This document shows, one piece after another, positions 34,031 through 44,096 of a stretch of 64,000 bases of DNA; positions within the stretch are counted from its first letter, which is position 1, and each line of letters begins with the position of its first letter. This DNA comes from Posidonia oceanica. Taxonomy: Eukaryota > Streptophyta > Magnoliopsida > Alismatales > Posidoniaceae. The notes beneath the pieces were generated by a model. It made no database searches. It saw nothing but the letters and a program-made list of their open reading frames with translations, and was not told the DNA's origin. The stretch spans positions 51,612,001 through 51,676,000 of the forward strand of contig JAZBRS010000060.1 of NCBI GenBank assembly GCA_037176725.1, read 5' to 3'. Both the position numbers and the translations under genes were made by a program.

Positions 34031-35510
34031 TGTTGACACCCCATTTTGATAGGCTGAATCAATTGGAATCTTCTGGTGGCTTCGGGATCCAAATCTAGGT
34101 CCAAACCTACACATTCCTTTTCATCCTTCTCTTCAAAACTAGCCCAAACTTAACCTAAAATCACACCTCTTTCCCAAGCCCAAAATCTACCCAAAAATCA
34201 TAGGAAAATTCATCATCCCCAACTTAACAAACCTACCAAAATCCTTCAAATTTTTCAAACCAAAATCACTCCCAAAAACCCTAGAAAACCTAGGTAAAAC
34301 TACCCTTTTTCTACACCTCAAAACCCTTCCAAAACCTTCCCAAATCCAAACCCAAGCCCTAGGTCCAACACTAGAGTCCCTAGGCTACACACTCCCCAAA
34401 TTTCACCTCTTTTCTAAACCTCTAACCCCTTCATTTCTTCAAATTATCCTTTTCTCTCTCCTAGATTATTCTTTTCTCTCTCCTCTCTCTCTCTTGATTA
34501 TTCTCCTTCTTTTCACTCCCTTCTCTCTCTTCTTCTTGCCTGGCTGTGGACCTACCCTGTGCATCTATCTCTTCTGCATTTTATTTATATTTTTATTTTA
34601 TTTTTAGCTTATTTCTTGATTTTCTAATATTTACTTTCCTTCAACCCCTCTCTTCCTTCTTTACTCCTTCATTTCCCCCTTTTCTTCTTCCTTTTCCTTT
34701 TCCTTTCCTTTCTTCCACTAAATCTCTAAAAAACCTTTAAAAACCTTTAAAACTCCAAAACAAAAGAAAAACTATTCAAAATCCTAAAAATAAATAATTA
34801 AAAACTTAAACAAACAATTAAAAAACAAAAACCTAACCAAACCAACTAAAACTAAAAACCATGAATGCAATCTAAAAAATGCAAAACAAACAAAAAGGAA
34901 ATACTATAAAATCAAGCAAAAACCAAAATATAATCAAAACAAGCAAAAGTAAAAACCCTACTAAAAACAATAAAAAAAAATCCTAAAAAAAAAGAAGAAA
35001 ACAATTAAAAAAAAACACTAAGACAAATAATTAAGGGAAAACCTAACTTAACAAATCTAAAAAGAACAATTTAAAAACTTACTTGAAAAAGAAAAAGAAA
35101 CAATCAAAAATTTTAAAACACTTAATAAAAACTTAACAAGAAAAACTTAACTAAAAAATATATTAAAAGGACTTAACAAACAAAAGTAAAAACAAATCAA
35201 AGAAGACTTAAGAAAATCCTAAATCAAAAGCCAAACTCACCCTAATTAATCTAAAAACAATCCATCAAAAAATCATAATTAAAAATCCCAAAGACTTAAC
35301 AAGAAAAATATAACTAAAAACAATTAAAAATTTTAACAAATGTTTAAAACAAAATCAAAAACAATTTAAAGAAAACTTAAGTCCAAACTCAAATCAAAAC
35401 TAAAACTATTTCTAACCCTAATTAACTAATCAAAAACAACCACTAAAAACCTAATCAAATCCTAACTTAAACACAACTATTCTAAAAACTTTTCCCATCC
35501 ATTTCTGTTT

Positions 35511-35585
35511 TTATTTTATTTTTATTTTTATTTTTATTTTTATTTTTATTTTTATTTTTATTTTTATTTTTATTTTTATTTTTCT
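35511..35585 (+). repeat. (TTTTTA)n microsatellite in LTR 2
   Basis: About 12 copies of TTTTTA are present. LTR 1 has only a short TATTATTAT run at the same place (10630-10650), so this is a local expansion after the LTRs separated. It creates a spurious Lys/Ile ORF on the minus strand. Confidence 0.9.
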
Positions 35586-38573
35586 TTTTCTTTTTATTTC
35601 CTTCTTCTTTCCCTTCTTCCTTTCTTTTTCCTCCTTCCTTCCTTTCTTTTCCATTTCTTTTTTTCCTTTACTTCTGGTCCGGTCCAGCAGGCCCAACTCT
35701 TCCCCTCCTTCCTTCTTTCTTTTTTCTTTTTCTTTTATTTTCCGCACGCACGGCCCAGCCCACGCCTTTCCTCCTCCTTCTTCCGTCCTTCTTCTTCTTC
35801 TTCTTCTTCCTCTTCAAACCCTTCTTCTCCCGCGGCCAACTCCCTCTCCATTCGAATTCAATTTCTTCCCTCCCGATCACCTCAGCTCCAGCTCACCTCC
35901 TTCCTCTCTCGCGTCTCAGCAGCTTCTCCGGGGGCATTAATTGCCCGTCGCCTCCGCTCGTCCTTCAGCTCTGCAGCTGCTGCTCGCGCCGGTGGGATTT
36001 CCAAATCCCAGCCCGCGCTCGTCCTCATCTTCAGCCCTGTTAAAACCAGCTCGAATCTCCTCCTTCAGCTGCCTTTTTTTCATCATCCAAGAGAGAGAGC
36101 CTTGAGAGCAACTGAAGCCATCCAATTCCCCCCCTCTCCCTCTGAAAAAACTGACCTCTTCTTCCTCCTTGATTCCATCCAAACCAGCACCCATTCCACC
36201 CAGCAAACCTCTCCCAATTCCTCCCCCAATCTTGACCAAACCTCCAGCAATCCAGCCCCCCATTCCACAACCAGAACCATCTCAGAAACCACCCTCTAAT
36301 CACCTGAATCCGCAGCAGAACCCAACACCTCCACCTTCCAAAATTCCAAGCACCACTGACCACCGAATCCCCCCAAACTCCTCCCAGCAATCCTCCAGAA
36401 CACCACCTTCTCAGACCACCTGAGCTCCACTCCAACAGCTCCCCTCACAGCCAATCATCCACCACAAACACATAGCCCAATTTTTGTCCAGAAATCCCCA
36501 CACAACCAATCTTCTTCTCCAGCCCTCCACCGGCCCTTCCTAACATCCAGAACCCTTCACCCAACCTCCAAAAACCTACTAGTAGCTCCCGTTCAACCCG
36601 AGGAGCAGTACATCACCACCCCCACCTCAGGTGACTCCTGCAGCAGCCAAAAATCCCATCTTCTTCCTCCGGCATCAGAGCTTCACTCCGAGCGTCCAGG
36701 AAGAACCGGAGGACTCCACGGAACTGACTCCGATCTTCACGAGCCACTGGAGACGTCGCAGCTACCAGACAAGCCTCGCCGGCATCTGCAGAAGCAGCCC
36801 ACGTCGGGGGAGCGCTCCGAGCGTTGAAACAGGTACTGCACCCTCCCATTAGCTTAGTTTCTTTCTCTTCTTGCTCCTCCACCCCTTAGAATAGGATTCT
36901 GGTCCCTATCGCGGATGGTCAATGCCGCTGTCAACTCCTTCTTCTCCAGCGAGCTCTGAGCTCGGATCGCCGCTCCAGCTGCAGAACGCCTCGCCGATGG
37001 ACGTCCGAGCTCTAGGGAGCCTCCAGGAGCACGCCCCTGCCCTCAGATCTTGCCGACGTCGCATCGATCATTCGGGCTGCCTCCGAACAGTTCTGCAGGC
37101 TCCGTCATCTTCTCCGGCCATCCTCAGGCCACGCCACGAGCCGCTGATGCCACCTAGGTCTCTGCATGCCTCTGGAGCACGCCGCCCGCCGTTCAGCGCC
37201 TCACCAGCACCCTTCCTCTCTCCGGCCACTGGTAGCGTCCTGCTATAGTGGCCACTTCTACTGCAAAATCACTATGCATTTATTTCTCTTAAGTAAGCTA
37301 ATTTTGCCATGTATTGCATTTCTGGCTTCTGTTTTTATTTTATTGCATTCTAGTCCTACCATCGTTTAAGATTCATTTAAGTTTGAATTTAAATCATATG
37401 AAATTGCATGGAAAATCTAAAAAACTGTCTAATTGCATGTTAGTCCTCCTGCATGTTTTTTAATTGCTTTCCAGTCCTCTGCTGTTATAGTTTATTTATT
37501 TTTCTTTACATTCAGCCCAGTTATTTATCTTATTTACATTCTAGTCCATTTACAGTTCATTTAAGTTTCTGCTCTTTATTTTCTAGTCCTATAGTTTCTT
37601 ATTTTTGCATATCAGTCCTTTAATTGATAATCTCATTTAATACTCTGATTTTACCTTAGTAAATTGCATTTTTAATCCTGCATTTTTCTTTATTTGCGTT
37701 TTAGTCCTCTGATCTGTTAATCAAAGCATTTATTTTCCATCTTTTCTTACTGCATTGCATTTTTATCCCTTGTTTTCTGATTTTTGCACATAGGTCCTTC
37801 ATTTGCATGCACAGTATCTGTTTTTCAGCATTTTTTCTTATAAAATTGCATTTTAGACCCTGCATGTTTCAAAATTGCACATAGGTCCTCTGCATGTTTA
37901 TAAAACTCATTCAAATGCATATTTTTGCTTATAAAATTGCATTTTAGCCCCTACATATTTAAAAATTGCACATAGGTCCTCTTTTTAATTCACATACCAT
38001 TTAAAATCACAGTTTGCCTTATAAAATTGCATTTCAACCCCTGCATGTTTCAAAATTGCATGTTAGTCCTCCACATGATTTCAAAACTTATTCAAATGCA
38101 TGTTTACCGTATAAAATTGCATTTTAAACCCTGCATTTTGTAAAATGGCACTCAGACCCCAAGTTTTCAAAAGCCTTGCACATAAGCCCCTAACTTTTCA
38201 AAATTCTTGCATTTAGGTCCCCCACTTTTTCAAGATTGCATATAGGTCCCTAAGTTTTCTGAAAAGTCATTCTTAGGTCCTTTCTTGCATTCCTGCATGC
38301 ATTTGTACTCACGCATCTTTGCATTTGGCATTTTTGCACACACTTAAGCATACTTAGCTCCCATTTACATGGGAGGACCTGTTTTGCACACCCCTAGGAC
38401 CTTCTTTACACTTAGATCCATTTTTCTCCCCTGTTCTGGCCCTTCTGCCTTAAAGCCAACTTATCTCCTGATCTGACCGTTGGATCTTCTCAACCAAGCT
38501 ACTTGGACGATCCCGGTGGAGCGCTCTTTCACATGGACCAAACATTTCTCAGATCAAGCTTCAGATTTCCAAG

Positions 38574-38891
38574 GTAAGTCCTCCTGAACCCCTGCACAGC
38601 ATTCATTTGCACACCATTTGCATTGCATGCATGGTTTTTGCTTTCTGTTTCCTCGAGCATATAGACTAGTACTCCCTCTTCCTATCTATCAACTCTGTCT
38701 CCTCTTTTCACGTACTCTCTGTGCCTTGTGTTGTGTTTCCCCTGGATTCACTTGACTTTCTTCCCCCTTTTCCACGATCCGATCGCATCGCGAGCTTTTG
38801 GCAGCGTGCGAGACATATCGTGGGACACTTTGGTGGGAAACAGTCACAAGACAGTGGTAATCCCTCCACTTGCTTCCTTTCCCCTTTGTAG
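38574..38891 (+). other. Candidate LTR intron (LTR 2)
   Basis: This is the counterpart of 13709-14026: CCAAG|GTAAGTCC donor and TTTGTAG|GTC acceptor, 318 nt, only a couple of differences from LTR 1. It lies inside the near-identical tract shared by the two LTRs. Confidence 0.45.
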
Positions 38892-39027
38892 GTCTTCACA
38901 CCTACATTGCGTGGTCTTTTAGCGGCGCTTGTTCTTACACTTGCATTGTTTACCTTCCCTTTGCTTCTCTTACTCTTCCCCTTTGCATCTGCATCTGCAT
39001 GGCTTTATCGATGTTTTATTTTGCCTG

Positions 39028-39420
39028 CTTTGGCACCGTTTTGCGTGCCCGCTCTGTCTTTGGCACCGTTTTGTGTGTCCGCTTTGCTTTCTTGCACCAT
39101 TTCGTGTGCCCGCTTTGTTTTGGCACCGTCTTACGTGCCCGCTTTGCTTTTGGCACCGTTTTACCTGCCCGCTTTCTTTTTGGCACCGTTTTGCGTGTCC
39201 GCTCTGTCTTTGGCACCGTTTTGCGTGACCACTTTGCTTTCTTGCACCGTTTCGCGTGCCGTTTCTGTTTCTTGCACCGTTTTGCATGCTGGCTTTGTTT
39301 TCTGCACTGTTTCGCGTGCTGCTTTGTTTTCTCACACTGTTTTGCGTGCTGATCTTGTTTTCTTGCACCGTTTTGCGTGTCGCTTCCGCTTCTCGCATTG
39401 TTTTGCGTGTTTTATGCTAT
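39028..39420 (+). repeat. GGCACC hairpin array, LTR 2
   Basis: This is the counterpart of 14180-14560, with about 13 units and the same arms (GGCAC and GTGCC, later GCAC and GTGC). Unit order differs slightly from LTR 1. Confidence 0.85.
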
Positions 39421-40117
39421 TTTCTCTTGCATGTCGCCTGTATTGCTTGGTTTTACCGCCATTTTGCTTTTCCGCTTGCATTTGCATATAGGGCAGTGAT
39501 GCTTACTGCCTGGAGTTTTCACGAGCCAGGTTTCGACCGGTTCGGAACACAGACAGCGTTGCTGAGCGCTTAGACTGCACGTTTACTTCCTTGCATTGCA
39601 TCCCACCACTTAGAGCACACCTTTGAGCATCCATTTAGGCATTCATTGGCACTTAGGCATTCAAACCTGCATTTCCCTGTGTATGCGAGCGTAAACCTAG
39701 AAAGACCGATTCTCGGGCGTGTTGGGGGTGCCTAACACCTTCCCTGCACGTAACAGGAGTCCTTGCCCAGTCTTTTGGCCCGCAATGACCATATTGCCCT
39801 TATCCTAGGCATGAGTCATATCATTTGCATCCATTTGCATTTGTTTTCCTTTGCATTGCTTTGCATTGCATCCTTTGCTTGGTTTTGCGTGTTAATCCAC
39901 GCATTTCCTCGATTTTCCTTGTCTCCCGATAATAGACACGGTGGCGACTCTGAATTGTCTTATCTTCTTCTTTTCTTGTCTTTTCTCCTCTATTTCAAGT
40001 GTTTTCGAGTTGAGCCCTCCTCCTCGGACATAGCCGCTTATAGTGAGCCTGATTCCGATCAGTGCACGCGAGCTTTTGGCAGTGTGCATGGACGATCTGA
40101 ACACCGGGATTAATACA

Positions 40118-40787
40118 CTTTGGTTTTATCCCTTGCATGTCGTTTGCATTGCCTGGTTTTCCCTGTAGTTTTGTTTTATCGCCTGCATTTGCATTAGGGC
40201 TATGATGCTTACTGCATAGGAGTTCTCACGAGCCAGGGTCCGCCCAATTCGGAACACTAGCAGCGTTGCTGAGCACATAGATAGCACGTTTATTTCCCAT
40301 GCATGGTAAGCGGACATTCATTGCATTTAGGCATTAGGCTAGCATTTCCCTGCATTAGAGTGCGAGATTGCCTAAGAAAGACCGACTCTCGGACGCATCG
40401 GGGTGCCTAACACCTTCCCTGTGTGTAACAAGAGTCCTTGCCGTTTCTCTTGGCCCGCATCAACCTTTCCTTTATCCTAGGCTCGAGTCATAGCATAGCA
40501 TAGCATAGTATAGCATCGCATTATGTCGCATCGCATCCCTTTACTCCTTCTTTGCATCTGGTTTTGCATGTCATTTCATGCATTACCCTCGGTTTTCCCT
40601 GTCTCCCAATTTAATAGACCTAGTGGCGACTCTGATTTGTCTTATCATTTTCTTTTTTCTTCTTTTTGCTAGCATTTTCGAGTTGAGTTTCTTCCCTCAG
40701 ATCTTGCCGCATATAGTGAGCCCATTTTGATCGGTGCACACGAGCTTTGGCATCGTGTATGGACGATCAGAATTCAGGATTACTTCA
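40118..40787 (+). repeat. LTR E remnant (3' end of an older related LTR)
   Basis: This is the R-U5 end of another LTR of the same superfamily: GTTCTCACGAGCCAGG, GTTGCTGAGCAC, CCGACTCTCGGACGC and GTGGCGACTCTGATTTGTC occur in the same order as at the end of LTR 1. It ends ATTACTTCA at 40787. It differs from LTR 1 much more than LTR 2 does. Its 5' part is displaced to the left of the A/B array, outside the window. A TAGCA microsatellite lies at 40490-40515. No PBS follows, so this was a solo or 3' LTR. Confidence 0.8.
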
Positions 40788-41025
40788 AAAAGAAATTGAA
40801 TTTTTACACAATGAACATGGCAAGATCAAAATCTTAGCAACAACTTGTGGATATGATGAAAATAATATAGGTCACAACAATGTATTGCACACCACACTTA
40901 AAAGACAGATCTAGAATTGAAAAACTAAGTATCTGGTTTCATAATATATATCTATAAATCCATTGCAACAAGTGAAACATAGTTCAAGAAACATTGACGT
41001 ACAATTGAGTAAAAGGAGTCTTTAC

Positions 41026-41101
41026 CTTCCATCCTAGTGAGGACCATTTTCATAGCCCAAACGCATCCTTCAGAGGTCATGCCAACCTTGAGAACAACTA
41101 T
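41026..41101 (-). pseudogene. Exon of an ATX1/CCH-type copper chaperone (decayed)
   Basis: On the minus strand a pyrimidine run ending TTCCAG precedes a 76-nt exon reading VVLKVGMTSEGCVWAMKMVL then TRMEG. A GTAAAG donor follows at 41025. This matches the middle exon of plant ATX1/CCH copper chaperones (heavy-metal-associated domain), which hand Cu(I) to transport ATPases in the secretory pathway. The copper-binding motif is normally M-x-C-x-x-C (MTCEGC or MSCEGC); here it is MTSEGC, so the first Cys is lost. Conserved GAVKRVLGKM is WAMKMVLTRM. The neighbouring exons are not seen nearby. I read it as a pseudogene or gene fragment; length and phase fit the family as I recall it. Confidence 0.7.
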
Positions 41102-41240
41102 CTGGAATGAACAAGCAAAAAAAAAAAGTAAACATATCAAAAAGAAAATATTCATCAATGAATAAGCCTTACAAAGTAAAAATCTGAGTTATAAATCATT
41201 CAACCTACATAGAAGTACATATAGCTTTAGATCTTCGACA

Positions 41241-41245
41241 GAAAC
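41241..41245. other. Target-site duplication of element D, left copy
   Basis: GAAAC immediately left of the LTR is identical to GAAAC at 55687-55691 immediately right of the other LTR. Confidence 0.9.
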
Positions 41246-41771
41246 TGTAACCATGCAACCGAACGGCTCGATGACCGAATCACTGGTCACGGCCAAATAA
41301 GATGAAGAAAAATGGGCAAAGGCCGAAGAAAACAAAACAAAACATGGAGTCACCACCTCGTCTATTTGGAAAACCGGAAGACAAGGAAAATTGGGAAAAA
41401 ACATGTAAAATAAATAAAATGCAAAGGATATGACACAAGGTCATTACGGGCCAGAGATCGGGTAAGGACTCCTGTTAAGCATGGGGAAAGTTTTAGGCAC
41501 CCCCATGCGCCTGAGAGAGTCGGTCTTTTTAGGCTATTCCACTCATTTGTGGCTAAATGTCGGCAATGTTGCCATTTACTATACGCCCGAGGGCGATTAT
41601 GCCATGCCAAGTAAAAATCAAGCTATATGCCTTTGAAAACATGCAAGAAATATCATTCGGATCCATGTAGCTACAGTAGATGTATAAATCAGGACACATG
41701 ACCAAAATAGAGACAAACAAGTCCAAAATCAAGTGAATCAAGCCTTAAAACAAAGTTCAGTTTACTGGATG

Positions 41772-41833
41772 TGTTGGACGCTGGGATTCCCAGCGTCTTA
41801 TGTAAGACGCATAGGATCCTGCATCTAACACAT
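41772..41833 (-). repeat. Inverted-tetrad module 1 (LTR D left)
   Basis: Four 5-mers alternate in orientation: GACGC, 11 nt (TGGGATTCCCA, itself a palindrome), GCGTC, 8 nt (TTATGTAA, palindrome), GACGC, 10 nt (contains AGGATCCT, palindrome), GCATC (GCGTC in the other LTR). Outer flanks GTTG and TAACA also pair. Its partner is at 53646-53708. Confidence 0.85.
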
Positions 41834-42006
41834 AAAACACAGATTTTACAATAAGGCTCTTCTGAAAATTAATGGACCTATTATTTAACTCATGAAAAAT
41901 CAAAATACGATGGGGAAGTGATAGGCAATCAGGATATGTATTCCAATATCAACTTACAAAGCCGTTCAACCATTTCCAAAGATTATTTCTTAAAAGATGA
42001 TAGCCT

Positions 42007-42070
42007 GGTGTGTACGACGTGAGATTTACAGCATCTTACATAAGACACTATCAGATCTGCATCTTACACC
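42007..42070 (-). repeat. Inverted-tetrad module 2 (LTR D left)
   Basis: Same design: GACGT, 10 nt, GCATC, TTACATAA, GACAC, 10 nt, GCATC; outer GGTGT and ACACC. In the right LTR (53882-53945) the blocks read GACGC, GCGTC, GATGC, GCGTC, so this copy has decayed by transitions. Confidence 0.8.
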
Positions 42071-42247
42071 CATCAACAGATGCTCAAGCAGGAGCAAGGC
42101 AAGGAAATTTATATTCTTGTCAAACAATTCCGTGAAACAAATATGACAGGTAATAAGATCAAACATACCCTGACATCAAACACCAAACCTTAGACATTGA
42201 CAAAAACTCATTAAAGGAACTAAAAAAATTTGTAAATCTGGACAGAG

Positions 42248-42309
42248 TTGTAGGACGCTACTATATCCAGCGTCCTATGCAAGATGCTACTCAGTATGCG
42301 TCCTACACC
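42248..42309 (-). repeat. Inverted-tetrad module 3 (LTR D left)
   Basis: GACGC, 11 nt, GCGTC, 8 nt, GATGC, 10 nt, GCGTC, with outer arms TTGTAG and CTACA. In the right LTR (54122-54184) all four blocks are the consensus. Confidence 0.83.
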
Positions 42310-42485
42310 CCAAAAACTGTTTTCAAGATAAAACTCAGAGAAAAATGCATGTTTTCAATTCAGATGCTTTTATAATAGAATCATGATAAGGATAAATCAA
42401 AATAGACTATATATGACATGGATTGAGCATTAATAAATAATCATAACATTTCTATGAAGGAAAACATGCGAAATCCATATCAGAG

Positions 42486-42548
42486 GTGTAGGTCGCTAGC
42501 TTTGGTTGTGTCTTATGTAAGACGCACCAGGCATAGCGTCCTACACAC
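42486..42548 (-). repeat. Inverted-tetrad module 4 (LTR D left)
   Basis: GTCGC, spacer, GTGTC, TTATGTAA, GACGC, 10 nt, GCGTC, with outer GTGTAG and CTACAC. The right-LTR copy is at 54361-54422 (GACGC, ACGTC, GACGC, GCGTC). Confidence 0.8.
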
Positions 42549-43230
42549 TAACAGAGATTTTGGATTGAGAATCCACTCAAACCGAAACAAATCGAAACAA
42601 AAAGCAACCAGTAAGCAAGAACAAACATCCACGAATATGACCATGCAATTATTATAAAAAATGAGCCTCTAGATTGTTCCACCCACCTCCACTTCATCAA
42701 CGCCGGAATCTGATGAATTTTCCTTGTGTGGGTGAACCCATCGTCGGAGTTAAAACAAGTGGCAAAACAGTGATGACATGCAAGAAAGCTCAAATAAAAT
42801 GCATCAAAACAAACATATATGATATAGAAATTAAAATTCTAAGCTAAAGAGGAAGGATACCTACCTGTTTCGGTGGTTGGTGTAGCTTCCCTTCACCGGC
42901 AATTCTCCTCGGATTTGGACGGTAGTGGCGGTGGCTGGATGGCTGGGCTAGGCTCGTGAGAGGTCTGGGAGAGCTCGGGGTGGCTAGAGGTGTGAGAGTT
43001 CAGATGGAATTGGTCTGGTTAGCTCTCTAGAAATTCCTCAGGAAAATGGGTGCCAACCGTTTGAAAGAAGAAGAAAAAAGCTTTTGTATGGCTGCATGGG
43101 TTTGTAACGTGGGAAGATGAAATGAAAGGTCTTAGACATGGCCGAAAATGAGTTTAGGACAGAGGGCACAAAAGGATTTGCACTTGGGAGTCGTTTGGGA
43201 TTCCAAAATCAAACTCTGTCAGTCCCGATG

Positions 43231-43370
43231 CGTTGGACGCCTATCTGAGTGGCGTCCAACGTAGGACGCTGCCTCAAGTAGCATCCAACACCCCAAAGAG
43301 CTGAAAGGTGTTAGCCACTGGATTCCCTGCGTCTTACGTAAGACGCGGGCACATCCAGCGTCCAACGACC
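43231..43370 (-). repeat. Inverted-tetrad modules 5 and 6 (LTR D left)
   Basis: Module 5 (43231-43291): GACGC, 11 nt, GCGTC, CAACGTAG, GACGC, 11 nt, GCATC, with outer GTTG and CAAC. Module 6 (43309-43370): the first block is degenerate, then GCGTC, TTACGTAA, GACGC, 11 nt, GCGTC. Right-LTR copies are at 55241-55302 and 55320-55380. Confidence 0.82.
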
Positions 43371-43710
43371 TAGAGAGTATTTTTGGATATATTGGGTGTT
43401 TCTGGTTGGATTTTTTATTGGGCTTGGACTTGGGTTAGGCTTGGTTTAGGACAAGGCTTAGGTCTAGGCTTGGTTTTGGACAAGGCTTGGGTTTAGGTTT
43501 AGTCTTGGGAATAGGCTTGGGTTTAGGCTTGGTATTGGGATTTGGCTTGGGTTTAGGCTTGCGTTTTGGATTGATTTTAGGATTGGGTTTGGGTTTTGGA
43601 CAAGGCTTGGGTTTGGGTTTGCATTTAGTGAATAGGTGGGGGCCGCCACGACCGAGCACATTCCTGGGAGAAAACCACCAACGAAGGACTACAAAATCGG
43701 GGTGTCTACA

Positions 43711-43723
43711 GATGCCCCTCCTT
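43711..43723 (-). promoter_or_regulatory. Polypurine tract of element D
   Basis: Read on the minus strand it is AAGGAGGGGCATC, followed directly by the LTR start TGTAGACACCCC. It shares GAGGGGCATC with the A and B PPTs. Confidence 0.85.
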
Positions 43724-44096
43724 GAGCGAGGTAGAGGCAACCGAGGCCACTGCTCAGGGTTGACAAGACACCACGACCATAGTTGATGGGAAGCAGTATT
43801 GCTGTTGGCGTGAGTCACTTATCCGGCAGATGCACTAAAAAGCATGACTCGTTGCCACAATGCAAATGCTAAATGTAAATGCTAGAATGCAATGCTGATG
43901 CTAATCCTGCAATGCTGATGGCATGCTGGTGCTCATAAGTGCTAAAGTCCACTGGGGTGCGCGAGCAATGTATGTGTATGTAACGCTAATGTGGATAATG
44001 TGATGTTGTGGATCACTAAGCTCTGTCGCTCTAAGCGATCGGAATGTGGATGCAACTACCTAGCATGTCATGCAAAATGATGATATGATATGTTTC
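43724..44096 (-). other. PPT-proximal segment of element D
   Basis: On the minus strand this contains the conserved block CACGCCAACAGCAAT and GTGTCTTGTCAACCCTGAGC (about 43740-43815) shared with A and B, then GCATTTAGCATT-type repeats (43860-44090). No gene is seen. Confidence 0.65.

Larger units (their letters stand above)
34031..40117 (+). repeat. LTR 2 (6.1 kb), 3' LTR of element B
   Basis: The LTR starts TGTTGACACCCC and ends GGGATTAATACA (LTR 1 ends ACTACA; one change). It has the same internal layout as LTR 1: A-rich tract 34740-35480, GCAT repeats 37300-38290, candidate intron 38574-38891, GGCACC array 39028-39420. Immediately after it (40118) the sequence continues as the middle of a different, older LTR, so the array was inserted into LTR E. 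Confidence 0.92.
40788..41245. other. Host sequence left of element D (intron and one exon)
   Basis: This is non-repeat, AT-rich DNA. On the minus strand it contains a copper-chaperone exon with good splice sites (see 41026-41101); the rest reads as intron. It continues on the far side of element D at 55692. The last five bases (41241-41245, GAAAC) are the target duplication of D. Confidence 0.7.
41246..43710 (-). repeat. 3' LTR of element D (2465 bp)
   Basis: The LTR begins TGTAGACACCCC at 43710 and ends GGTTACA at 41246. It contains six inverted-tetrad modules (listed separately), a pyrimidine/purine-poor CTTGGGTTTAGG minisatellite near its start (43430-43615) and a GGTAGG splice-donor-like site (about 42860). 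Compared with the other LTR it lacks about 140 bp at 42719. Confidence 0.93.

Noticed and set aside
43430..43615. Telomere-like CCTAAACCC strings in the D LTRs (also 55430-55610)
   Set aside because: The units are CTTGGGTTTAGG-like and irregular, inside an LTR, with no run of exact TTTAGGG repeats.
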